Of a stretch of 12,261 bases of DNA, positions 5,467 through 11,969 are shown in pieces. Below the pieces are notes generated by a model. It did not search any database and was not told the DNA's origin. It saw only the letters and a list, made by a program, of their open reading frames with translations. Each line of letters opens with the position of its first letter. Positions within the stretch are counted from its first letter, which is position 1. The stretch is from Holophaga sp. (GTDB taxonomy: Bacteria; Acidobacteriota; Holophagae; Holophagales; Holophagaceae), in contig JARLGP010000207.1 in assembly GCA_031292735.1 (NCBI GenBank), positions 1 through 12,261 of the forward strand. The letters are read 5' to 3'. The position numbers and the translations under genes were made by a program.

Positions 5467-7563
5467 ATGGCCTCCAAGCCGAGACGCAATCCGGAACTCA
5501 ACCGCCTCTACTCCGCGGTCGGCCTGTCCGTACTGATCTGGGTGATCTTCCGCTGCTACCGGCTGCTGTCGGCCCAGGTGGAATCGGGCATCGACGCCCC
5601 CAGCCGGTGGGCCCTGCTGGCCCTGGGCCTCACCAACGTGCTGGCCATCGGCACCCTGCTGTTCATCGTCGCCCGCAGTCTGGCCAAGCTCTATTTCGAG
5701 CGGCGCAGCGGCATCCTGGGGGCGCGGATCCGCACCCGGCTGGTGGTGGCGCTGTTCCTGGTGGGCCTGGGCCCCAGCCTGATGCTGTTCCTGATCGGCC
5801 GCACCTTCATCCGCAAGAACGTGGACCGCTGGTTCCTGCCGGACACCCAGGAGGTGATCCAGGACGGCCGCAAGCTGGCCGAGGCCTACCGCAGCCAGCT
5901 GGACCTGCGCCTGAGGGGCGCCGCCGAGCACATCCCGCCCAGCTCGTCGACCCCCCTGGACCAGCAGCGCAGCACCCTGGATTTCGACCTGCTGGCCCGG
6001 ATCCGGCCGCACGCCGCCCCCGAGCTCTCGGTGGCCCCCAACCTGCCTCCGCCCAGCCTGGACCCCCTGCCGGTGGGCCGGGACGCAAGGCTCTCCGAGG
6101 CGGGCGAGTGGCAGCTGGACATCGGCCCCGCCGACGCCTGGGGCACCCGGCTGGTGGTGGGCGTGTTCATGCCCCGGGGGACCATGGACAGCACCATCCG
6201 CCTGGAGCGCCGCTACCAGGAGGCGTTCCAGATCTCCACCGGCCGCGAGACCCTGGAGACGCTGCCCCAGAGCACCTTCCTGTTCCTCACCCTGCTCACC
6301 CTGTTCGCCGCGGTGTGGACCGGGCTGGCCATCGCCCGCACCATCGCCGAGCCGGTGCGCGCCCTGGCCAAGGCCGCCCAGCGGGTGGGCCGGGGCGACC
6401 TGGAAGTGTCGCTGCCGGAGGAGGGCGAGGACGAACTGGCCCTGCTGTCCCGCAGCTTCAACGCCATGACCCGGGACCTGCTGCAGAGCCGCTCCTCCAT
6501 CGAGGCCCAGGCCGAGCGTCTGGAACGCCAGCGGGCCTACCTGGACCAGCTGGTGGAGGCCCTGCCGCTGGGCATCCTCAGCTGGCACGTGGGCGGGGCG
6601 CTGCGCACCTTCAATTCGGTGGCCCGGCGCTGGCTGGGGGTGGACACCTGGGAAGCCGGCGGCACCGGCTGGCAGGACCTGGCCCGGCAGCCGCGCAGCG
6701 GCCGGCTGGCGGAAATCCAGGCGCAGGTCCACGAATCCCGCCGGGCCATGACTGAGGAGATGCGCATCGGCGGGGAAGGGGAGGGGCGCCCGGTGCGGGC
6801 CGTGGTGGTGCCGCTCACCGACGGCGGGGAGCTGGCGGTGCTGGAGGACCTGTCCCTGCTGGCCCAGGCGGAAAAGCGGGCCGCGTGGCAGGAGGTGGCC
6901 CGGCGCATGGCCCACGAGGTGAAGAACCCGCTCACCCCCATCAAGCTCACCACCCAGCGCATGCTGCGCCGGAGCCGGGAGGGGCGGCTGGACCCCCAGG
7001 CGGTGGCGGAGGGGGCCGAAACCATCCTGGCCGAGGTGGCCAGCCTCACCCGGCTGGTGGACAGCTTCTCCCGCTTCGCCAAGCTGCCGGTGCCCCAGCC
7101 CCAGGAACTGGACGCGGTGGAACTGGTGCGGCAGACCATGGCCCTGTTCGTGCCCACCCACGCCCGCATCACCTGGGAGCTGGACCTGCCCGAGGTGCCG
7201 GTGCCGGTGTTCTGGGACCGGGACATGGTCAAGCGCGCGCTGCTCAACATGGTGGACAACGCCATCGGCGCCATGGAACAGGGCTCCGACCCGAAGGCCA
7301 GGCTGGGCCGGATCCGGGTGTCCCTGAGGCTGGACGGTCCGGTGGCGCACCTGGCGGTGGAGGACGACGGCCCCGGGGTGCCCGAGGAAAGCCGGCAGCA
7401 CCTGTTCGAACCGTACTTCTCCACCAAGCAGCGGGGCACCGGGCTGGGCCTGGCCATCGTCCGGCGCATCGCCGACGACCATGGCGGCGAGGCCTGCTAC
7501 CGGCCCCTGGCTCCGGGCAGCCACTTCAGCATCACCCTCCCGCTGCGCCCGGTGAGCACCTGA
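5467..7563 (+). CDS. NtrY-like membrane sensor histidine kinase
   Basis: The protein has 698 residues. Hydrophobic segments at about 13-34, 48-70, 91-112 and 268-292 suggest four membrane helices, with a proline-rich non-membrane region of about 150 residues between the third and fourth, probably periplasmic. A HAMP domain follows (about 285-340, ARTIAEPVRALAKAAQRVGRGDL), then a short coiled coil, a PAS-like region (355-465), the dimerisation domain with HEVKNPLTPIK (phosphorylated His483) and a HATPase with N-box LLNMVDNAIGAM (592-603), DDGPG (633-637), FEPYFSTK (647-654) and GTGLGLA (657-663). All catalytic boxes are intact. The H-box and layout are typical of NtrY, the nitrogen-related sensor. 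No NtrX-like response regulator follows within the window, so partner and signal are unknown. There is no Shine-Dalgarno sequence. Confidence 0.93.
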   Translation: MASKPRRNPELNRLYSAVGLSVLIWVIFRCYRLLSAQVESGIDAPSRWALLALGLTNVLAIGTLLFIVARSLAKLYFERRSGILGARIRTRLVVALFLVGLGPSLMLFLIGRTFIRKNVDRWFLPDTQEVIQDGRKLAEAYRSQLDLRLRGAAEHIPPSSSTPLDQQRSTLDFDLLARIRPHAAPELSVAPNLPPPSLDPLPVGRDARLSEAGEWQLDIGPADAWGTRLVVGVFMPRGTMDSTIRLERRYQEAFQISTGRETLETLPQSTFLFLTLLTLFAAVWTGLAIARTIAEPVRALAKAAQRVGRGDLEVSLPEEGEDELALLSRSFNAMTRDLLQSRSSIEAQAERLERQRAYLDQLVEALPLGILSWHVGGALRTFNSVARRWLGVDTWEAGGTGWQDLARQPRSGRLAEIQAQVHESRRAMTEEMRIGGEGEGRPVRAVVVPLTDGGELAVLEDLSLLAQAEKRAAWQEVARRMAHEVKNPLTPIKLTTQRMLRRSREGRLDPQAVAEGAETILAEVASLTRLVDSFSRFAKLPVPQPQELDAVELVRQTMALFVPTHARITWELDLPEVPVPVFWDRDMVKRALLNMVDNAIGAMEQGSDPKARLGRIRVSLRLDGPVAHLAVEDDGPGVPEESRQHLFEPYFSTKQRGTGLGLAIVRRIADDHGGEACYRPLAPGSHFSITLPLRPVST

Positions 7564-7846
7564 GCCCGGTCCACGGCCGGGCCTGTCCGGCCGCGTCTCC
7601 CTGCGGCTGCCGGCCGGGCGCGAAGGCATCCGGGGAACTTCCCGCATAAATCCGCCATTCCGTCGTTAGGGGCCGTTGCGGAATCACCTTTCCCATTCAT
7701 CCCCATTCCGCTACGGCCCCTTATGCCGGGGCCGCGCGAAAGGGAAATGTTATTCCTTAACAACGGCTTACGCCGGCCCGGTTCCCGCCGCGGCGTGCGC
7801 CCGCTCGCCGCCGTCCCATGGATCCTGCTGGCCACAAGGAGTGCTG
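7564..7846 (+). other. structured 283-base spacer upstream of the TolC-family gene
   Basis: The spacer begins with GC hairpins just after the kinase stop: GCCCGG (7564-7569) pairs with CCGGGC (7577-7582). Neither this nor the next GC repeat has a T run, so termination there is uncertain. The main structure is a 17-bp inverted repeat with one mismatch, arms at 7668-7684 and 7705-7721 around a 20-base loop. Loop bases TTTCCC (7689-7694) are complementary to GGGAAA (7742-7747). ATTCC...CAACGGC (7752-7767) could compete with the right arm for the left arm. No clear promoter is recognised, though CATAAA at 7645-7650 is a possible -10. The function is unknown; a regulatory leader for the next gene is a guess. 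Confidence 0.5.
7668..7721. repeat. 17-bp inverted repeat (one mismatch), 20-base loop
   Basis: The left arm GGGGCCGTTGCGGAAT (7669-7684) pairs with ATTCCGCTACGGCCCC (7705-7720) with a single mismatch, and a flanking A-T pair (7668/7721) extends it. No T run follows on either strand, so it is not a classical terminator. Confidence 0.85.
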
Positions 7847-9352
7847 ATGCATCGAATGGCCATCTTGCCCGCCGCCCTGGCCGGGTTCCCGCTCGCGGCC
7901 CAGCGCCTCAGCCTGGATGAAGCCATCCGCACCGCCCTGCAGAACAACCTCCAGGTGACCATCGCCCAGCAGGTGCGGGAGGAGGCCCGGTCCGAGGCCC
8001 GGAGCCGGGAGGGCGCCTTCGACTGGAACCTCGGCGCCGACCTCCAGGCCAGCCGGCTGAAGACCTTCTCGCTGCCCCCGGTGCCCGGCACCGAGGTGTC
8101 CCAGACCACCGTCACCCACGGCCGCAGCCTCACCGGGAGCCTGAACAAGCTGTTCCCCTGGGGCGGCACCCTGGCCTTCCAGTACGCGCCCAGCTACAAC
8201 CATGCGCGCACCTTCTGGCCGGGCGGGGTGGACGGCAACGGCAATCCGGTCGCGGGCTACGGGTTCGCCACCCCGGGCCCCTACGGCGGCAGCGTGAACG
8301 CCGGGTACACCCAGAGCCTGCTCCGGGGCCTGGGCCCGGCCTCCACCACCGCCAGCCTGGTGGTGGCCCGCAAGCAGGCCCGGGCGGCCGACCACCGGTT
8401 CCGGCTCGCCGTCATCCAGCTGGTGGCCGATACCGAAACCCGGTACTGGGACGTGGTGTTCGCGGTCCGCGCCCTGGCCAACAAGCGCCTGGCCCTGGAG
8501 CTGGCCCGCCAGCAACTGCAGCAGAACACCCTCCAGGTGCAGGCGGGCACCATGGCCGCCCTGGAAGTGGCCGCGGCCGAGGCCCAGGTGGCCAAGGCCG
8601 AGCAGGACATCATCGCCGCCGAAGCCCGGAACAGCAACGCGCGGGACACCCTGCTCCGCACCCTGCATCCCGGGGGCGGCGGCACGGACATCCTGGAGCC
8701 CAGCGACAACCCCATCTCCAGTTGCCGCCGGATGGAGGAGGCCGCCGCCATCCAGGGGGCCCTGCAGCGCCGGGCCGAACTGCAGGCCGCCCGCATCGAG
8801 CGGGAGGTCGCCCAGGTCAAGGAGCGGGCCGCCGCCGACCGGGTGCGGCCCAAGCTGGACGCCTTCGTGGAGTACCGGGGGGCCAGCAACAGCTACGACA
8901 GCCTGGGCCCGGTGAACTCCGACCTGGCCGGGCTGAGCAACCCCGGCTACACCGTGGGCCTCTCCTTCGCGGTGCCCCTGCAGAACCGGGAGGCCAGGGG
9001 CCGGCATGCCGCCGCAAGGGCCCAGCTCAGCGCCCAGGGGCTCCGGCTGCGCGACCAGGAACTCAGCGTCGCCCTGGAAGTGCGCCGGGCCCTGCGCGAC
9101 GTGGAGGCCGCCGAGAAGGGGGTGCAGGCCTCCGGCAAGACCCGCCATTACCAGGAAAAGAGCCTGGAGGCGGAGCGGGCCCGGTTCCAGCACGGGCTGT
9201 CCACCAATTTCACCGTGCTCAAGGTGATGACCGATCTGGACCAGGCCCGGAGCGACGAGCTCAAGGCCCAGATCGAGTACGCCAAGGCGGTCACCGCCAT
9301 GGAGGTGGCGCTGGGGACCCTGCTGGAGGCGCGGAATTTGACCGTGAAGTAG
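7847..9352 (+). CDS. TolC-family outer-membrane efflux protein
   Basis: The protein has 501 residues. A signal peptide of about 18 residues (MHRMAILPAALAGFPLAA) precedes the typical OEP opening QRLSLDEAIRTALQNNLQV. Two OEP repeats follow, roughly residues 20-240 and 290-495. Long alanine/glutamine-rich helices (for example LELARQQLQQNTLQVQAG and LEVAAAEAQVAKAEQDI) would form the periplasmic tunnel. Beta segments rich in aromatic and small residues (SLNKLFPWGGTLAFQYAP, GSVNAGYTQSLLRG) would form the barrel. Such proteins are the outer-membrane exit ducts for tripartite efflux pumps or type I secretion. The ATG at 7847 follows AAGGAG (7836-7841) at 5 bases; a longer in-frame extension upstream lacks any signal sequence and is rejected. 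No adaptor or inner-membrane pump gene lies beside it on the same strand. Whether it partners the cusA-like gene beyond 11970 cannot be told. Confidence 0.93.
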   Translation: MHRMAILPAALAGFPLAAQRLSLDEAIRTALQNNLQVTIAQQVREEARSEARSREGAFDWNLGADLQASRLKTFSLPPVPGTEVSQTTVTHGRSLTGSLNKLFPWGGTLAFQYAPSYNHARTFWPGGVDGNGNPVAGYGFATPGPYGGSVNAGYTQSLLRGLGPASTTASLVVARKQARAADHRFRLAVIQLVADTETRYWDVVFAVRALANKRLALELARQQLQQNTLQVQAGTMAALEVAAAEAQVAKAEQDIIAAEARNSNARDTLLRTLHPGGGGTDILEPSDNPISSCRRMEEAAAIQGALQRRAELQAARIEREVAQVKERAAADRVRPKLDAFVEYRGASNSYDSLGPVNSDLAGLSNPGYTVGLSFAVPLQNREARGRHAAARAQLSAQGLRLRDQELSVALEVRRALRDVEAAEKGVQASGKTRHYQEKSLEAERARFQHGLSTNFTVLKVMTDLDQARSDELKAQIEYAKAVTAMEVALGTLLEARNLTVK

Positions 9353-9517
9353 TTTTGTCGGCTAATATAAATAGTATATCAAGTGTCCAGGGCACGGTCA
9401 TGGATTACAAATAAATTTCGAGTTGAGCACAAATATCAACCGCTGCATAGGGGATGTTGGTAGTAGTCTGGAATTGAATCCCCAGCTTTACCAAAACCTA
9501 TGTATGGGAGCGATTAA
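9353..9517. other. AT-rich spacer at the GC shift
   Basis: GC content falls abruptly after the TolC-family stop (TAATATAAATAGTATATC at about 9363-9380). No strong promoter or terminator can be defined. A TTGAGC near 9424 and TTGAAT near 9474 are only weak -35 candidates for the lipoprotein gene. Confidence 0.4.
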
Positions 9518-10825
9518 ATGCGGAATACCGTAGGGTTATCCTTGTCGATCCTGGCCGTCTTGGCCACGGCATGCGGCGGCGGAGGTGGCGGCGGAAGTTC
9601 CCCAAGCCCAACTCCGCCAGCCATAACTTCCCAACCGTCTAGCGTGAGTGTCCATTCCGGAAACCCTGTGAACTTCACCCTGGGCGCCTCCGCTTACCCT
9701 TCACCATCCTATAGGTGGGAACGCAGCAATGATTCGGGTAGCACTTGGTTCCCCATTGATGGAGCTACCAGTGCTACCTATAGTTTCACTCCCCAGTTCA
9801 TCGACGACGGGGCCGAGTTCCAGGCCATAGCCAGTAACAGCCAAGGCGATATCACCAGCCACGTAGCAACCCTCACAGTCATGCCGACGGTATACGCGGG
9901 GGGCTTCAATATCAATGGCTCTGGGATAAGTGTTCCGGGCTACTGGCTGAATGGAGTCTGGGTACCCCTCACTCCACTGTCGTCCCAACAGTCCTCGTGG
10001 GTTTATTCCCTCGCTGTGTCTGGTGGCCAAATCTATGCCGCAGGCTATTCAGTGGATGATTCGGGCACTACCTACGCAGGTTATTGGCTAAATGGATCAT
10101 GGGTCCAGCTTGGGATCAATGGAATCATTACCTGCATCACTAAAACTGAAAACCACATATATGCCGGCGGATATTGCTGGACCACCGGTATAAATGTTGC
10201 TGGCTGCTGGTTGGATGGCTCCTGGATTCCCCTTCCACCGTTTTCTGGCTCCAAGCCTTCAACCGTCACATCTCTCGCGGTTGTTGGAAATGATGTCTAT
10301 GCAACAGGGCAGAACATGAATGTTCTTGGTCAAACTGTTGCGGGTTATTGGCTGAATGGCCAATGGCAGACCCTTGCGGCTAACGGCAGCTCCAATTGTA
10401 TTGTCGTATCTGGAGGAGTAATCTATGTCGGTGGGGCCATCGCCACCGACGCCGGCTATTGGGTCAATGGTGAATGGATGGGAGTTACGGCTTCTGGGTC
10501 TGTAACCAGCCTCTGCGTTGAAGGAGGCGATGTTATAGCTGGCGGCTATCTATCAATGGGAGCAGAATCCCCAGGTGGTATTCCTGGATACTGGCTGAAT
10601 GGGGGTTGGGTCGCGTTTCCTCAACTATCCAGCTCTTATCCTTCACGAGTTAACGCCATTGCCATATCTGGCGCTGATATTATCGCTGCGGGGTACAGCT
10701 CCAACACACCTGCCACAATTGATGGGGTACCAGGTTATTGGGACAACAGAGCCTGGGTTGGCCTTCCCACCCTCAATCCACCACCTGGGCAAGGTTCAGA
10801 AGTCAATTCCATCTACGTTCAATAG
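9518..10825 (+). CDS. Ig-like plus seven-repeat (probable beta-propeller) lipoprotein, function unknown
   Basis: The protein has 435 residues. Residues 1-19 are a lipoprotein signal ending LATAC, with Cys19 the likely lipidated residue, followed by a Gly/Ser/Pro linker. Residues about 34-122 look like an immunoglobulin-type domain (ITSQPSSVSVHSGNPVNF ... YRWERSNDSG ... ATYSFTPQFIDDGAEFQAIASNSQG). From 125 to the end I count seven degenerate repeats of 37-49 residues of the form [VI]YAxGY ... (A/P)GYWLNGxWvxL ... VxSLAVsGgd, beginning at about 125, 172, 214, 260, 302, 339 and 388. Seven such units suggest a closed beta-propeller exposed at the cell envelope. GGGAG (9506-9510) is 7 bases before the ATG. 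One sampled 60-base line is about 52% GC, against over 70% in older-looking neighbours, and codon use is less GC-biased, which is consistent with acquisition. A structural or adhesive role is only a guess. Confidence 0.82.
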   Translation: MRNTVGLSLSILAVLATACGGGGGGGSSPSPTPPAITSQPSSVSVHSGNPVNFTLGASAYPSPSYRWERSNDSGSTWFPIDGATSATYSFTPQFIDDGAEFQAIASNSQGDITSHVATLTVMPTVYAGGFNINGSGISVPGYWLNGVWVPLTPLSSQQSSWVYSLAVSGGQIYAAGYSVDDSGTTYAGYWLNGSWVQLGINGIITCITKTENHIYAGGYCWTTGINVAGCWLDGSWIPLPPFSGSKPSTVTSLAVVGNDVYATGQNMNVLGQTVAGYWLNGQWQTLAANGSSNCIVVSGGVIYVGGAIATDAGYWVNGEWMGVTASGSVTSLCVEGGDVIAGGYLSMGAESPGGIPGYWLNGGWVAFPQLSSSYPSRVNAIAISGADIIAAGYSSNTPATIDGVPGYWDNRAWVGLPTLNPPPGQGSEVNSIYVQ

Positions 10826-11004
10826 AAGTCCGTCTTGTCCTGGGAGGAACCTTTGGCGAGCCATATCGTAAGATCAACCAGAGCCTGAAGGAAAGGCCGC
10901 AGAACGGGCAGGATGGCTGCCTTTCCCTATTTGCCTAGTACAAAGTTCTGTTAATTGCTTGTGCAATTTAAAACGGTCAAGCCCTGCCCAATGAAGTCTT
11001 CTGC
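10826..11004. other. gene-free low-GC stretch after the lipoprotein gene
   Basis: No convincing reading frame is present. It holds a weak terminator-like hairpin (10890-10926) and a small hairpin AATTGC-TTGT-GCAATT (10953-10968). Nothing else is recognised. Confidence 0.5.
10890..10934 (+). terminator. weak intrinsic terminator candidate after the lipoprotein gene
   Basis: GGAAAGGC (10890-10897) pairs perfectly with GCCTTTCC (10919-10926) across a 21-base loop and is followed by CTATTTG. The long loop and short T tract make this only a candidate. Confidence 0.35.
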
Positions 11005-11178
11005 TTTCTCGGCGTACCTATTCGACACAGTGCGTTTCATCCTCGGCATCCTCGGTGATAAGCACTCCCATTAATGCTTTGGCGCATTGACCTTTAGGCG
11101 ATCCAGCACCCTAGAAAGGGCCTGTCGCCGAGGGCGCCGAGAATGAGACGCACTGTGTCGAATAGGTACGCCGAGAAA
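11005..11178. repeat. 56-bp imperfect inverted repeat with structured 62-base loop
   Basis: The left arm 11005-11060 pairs with 11123-11178. The outer 31 pairs (11005-11035 with 11148-11178) are perfect. Over all 56 positions I count 50 Watson-Crick pairs; four of the six exceptions would be G-U pairs in RNA. The 62-base loop contains two further small stems: AATGC/GCATT (11073-11077 and 11084-11088) and CCCT/AGGG (11109-11120). No open reading frame of note lies inside. It could be a transposon-derived hairpin element (MITE-like), a mobile ssDNA hairpin, or a structured RNA; the sequence alone does not decide. Confidence 0.9.
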
Positions 11179-11229
11179 AGCTAAAACCCGTTTCTAATCT
11201 ACGCAAGTTATTAACAAAACTTCCTAATG

Positions 11230-11246
11230 ATGCAGGTTCTCTGCAT
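11230..11246. repeat. small perfect hairpin
   Basis: ATGCAG (11230-11235) and CTGCAT (11241-11246) form six perfect pairs around a five-base loop, 52 bases after the large inverted repeat. Confidence 0.6.
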
Positions 11247-11267
11247 ACCTTGAATGGATAAAAGGAT

Positions 11268-11306
11268 GGGCCGAGCCGCCATTTGGGTGTTCGGCCCCTT
11301 TCACTT
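11268..11306 (+). terminator. intrinsic-terminator-like hairpin in a gene-free region
   Basis: GGGCCGA (11268-11274) pairs with TCGGCCC (11291-11297), with further GCC/GGT pairing inside the loop, and is followed by CTTTCACTTT. It has the shape of a plus-strand terminator but is more than 440 bases from the lipoprotein stop. It might end a transcript that begins near the 56-bp inverted repeat. Confidence 0.4.
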
Positions 11307-11669
11307 TGCTACCAACTTCCCCACCCCTTCAACCCAGATCAACACGCAGCGAAGAGCCCGCAAACCTTCTTCTATCGTTTTAATCCCCGTTTATCCGGTT
11401 CATCCCCGTCGAACAAAAACGAAGGGTGTTGTCCCGTCTCCAAAAATCCCTGGCTATGGGTACCAGCCGTCCTCGGGGTCGTTGATTCAGTTCGAGGAGG
11501 GCATGGCATGCATACGGGTGCTTCTGTCATGTGTCAAAGATTATTAAAGAAATCAAGAGAACGAGGTAAAAGGGGAACCCATCCTGCGGGAATCCCTTCT
11601 GAGCCTGGCAGCTGGTACCAGCTCCGCGGGGGCGCGCCGGCGCAACCCCACGGAACCCAGCCGGCAGTC
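11307..11669. other. gene-free stretch between the stem-loop cluster and the metal-efflux genes
   Basis: I see no credible gene. It contains a short ATCCCCGTT-type tandem repeat (11383-11409) and a 14-bp perfect palindrome AGCTGGTACCAGCT (11610-11623). GC content rises again from about 11585, marking the return to high-GC sequence. Confidence 0.5.
11383..11409. repeat. degenerate ATCCCCGTT tandem repeat
   Basis: Three units at spacings of 10 and 9 bases: ATCCCCGT (11383-11390), ATCCGGTT (11393-11400) and ATCCCCGT (11402-11409). It resembles short dispersed intergenic repeats I recall from several environmental bacterial genomes; family membership is not verified. Confidence 0.55.
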
Positions 11670-11894
11670 CTACTTGGCGTTCCTGGGCGTGCCGTCCGGC
11701 TTCAGGAACTTGTCGGGCTTGGCCTTGAGCTCCTCGGGGCAGCCCATGCAGCAGATCCGGTATTCCTGGCCGCGCACCACCACCTTGGGGCTCTTGGCAT
11801 TCACCGGTCCGCCCAGGACCGGGCAGACGGTGTTGGTGGCGGGTTTCGGGGCGGGGGCGGCCAGGACGGCCAGGGCGAAGAAGATGTTGAGCAT
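11670..11894 (-). CDS. small secreted YHS-like cysteine protein, candidate metal-binding
   Basis: The protein has 74 residues. A hydrophobic N-terminus (MLNIFFALAVLAAPAPA-like, no basic residue before it) suggests export, although the n-region is unusually uncharged. The rest has CPVLGGPV (Cys24), GQEYRICCMGC (Cys48, Cys49, Cys52) and PDKFLKPDG. This resembles the YHS / TRASH-like pattern (CPV-G...Y-CC-GC...F-DP-KY), small cysteine domains often found with heavy-metal transporters. AGGAAG lies about 5 bases before the ATG at 11894. It follows the cusA-like gene by 75 bases on the same strand, so an operon and a role in periplasmic copper or other soft-metal handling are likely, though inferred. 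Confidence 0.78.
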   Translation of the reverse strand: MLNIFFALAVLAAPAPKPATNTVCPVLGGPVNAKSPKVVVRGQEYRICCMGCPEELKAKPDKFLKPDGTPRNAK

Positions 11895-11930
11895 CGTGCT
11901 TCCTGTGAAAAAGAGCGGCGGTTGGGCAGG

Positions 11931-11963
11931 CCGGAGGACCGGGGCCGCGGTCCGGCCCTCCGG
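11931..11963 (-). other. GC-rich stem-loop between cusA and the YHS-like gene
   Basis: CCGGAGG (11931-11937) and CCTCCGG (11957-11963) pair perfectly, with additional ACCG/CGGT pairing further in. On the minus strand the hairpin lies just after the cusA stop and has no adjacent T run (CTTTTT follows about 25 bases later). It may be an mRNA-stability or partial-termination element between the two genes. Confidence 0.5.
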
Positions 11964-11969
11964 GAATCG

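Noticed and set aside
5359..7647. 762-residue minus-strand frame opposite the kinase
   Set aside because: It is a high-GC shadow frame composed of G/A/R/H/Q-rich low-complexity sequence, fully antisense to a kinase with all catalytic motifs.
7757..9193. 478-residue minus-strand frame opposite the TolC-family gene
   Set aside because: It is a glycine, leucine and histidine rich shadow with no recognisable motif, while the plus strand encodes a clear OEP protein with signal peptide.
10826..11303. Retron, integron attC or IS200/IS605 end as explanation of the hairpins
   Set aside because: No reverse transcriptase, integrase or transposase gene is in the window, and the core-site motifs of attC were not found near the arms.
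11254..11547. 97-residue plus-strand open frame in the gene-poor region
   Set aside because: It has no Shine-Dalgarno sequence, runs through the terminator-like hairpin and the ATCCCCGTT repeat, and its product (proline, arginine and serine rich) resembles no family.
11610..11623. Perfect palindrome AGCTGGTACCAGCT as terminator for the YHS-like gene
   Set aside because: Its stem has no real loop and no T run follows on the minus strand, so it is not a credible intrinsic terminator.
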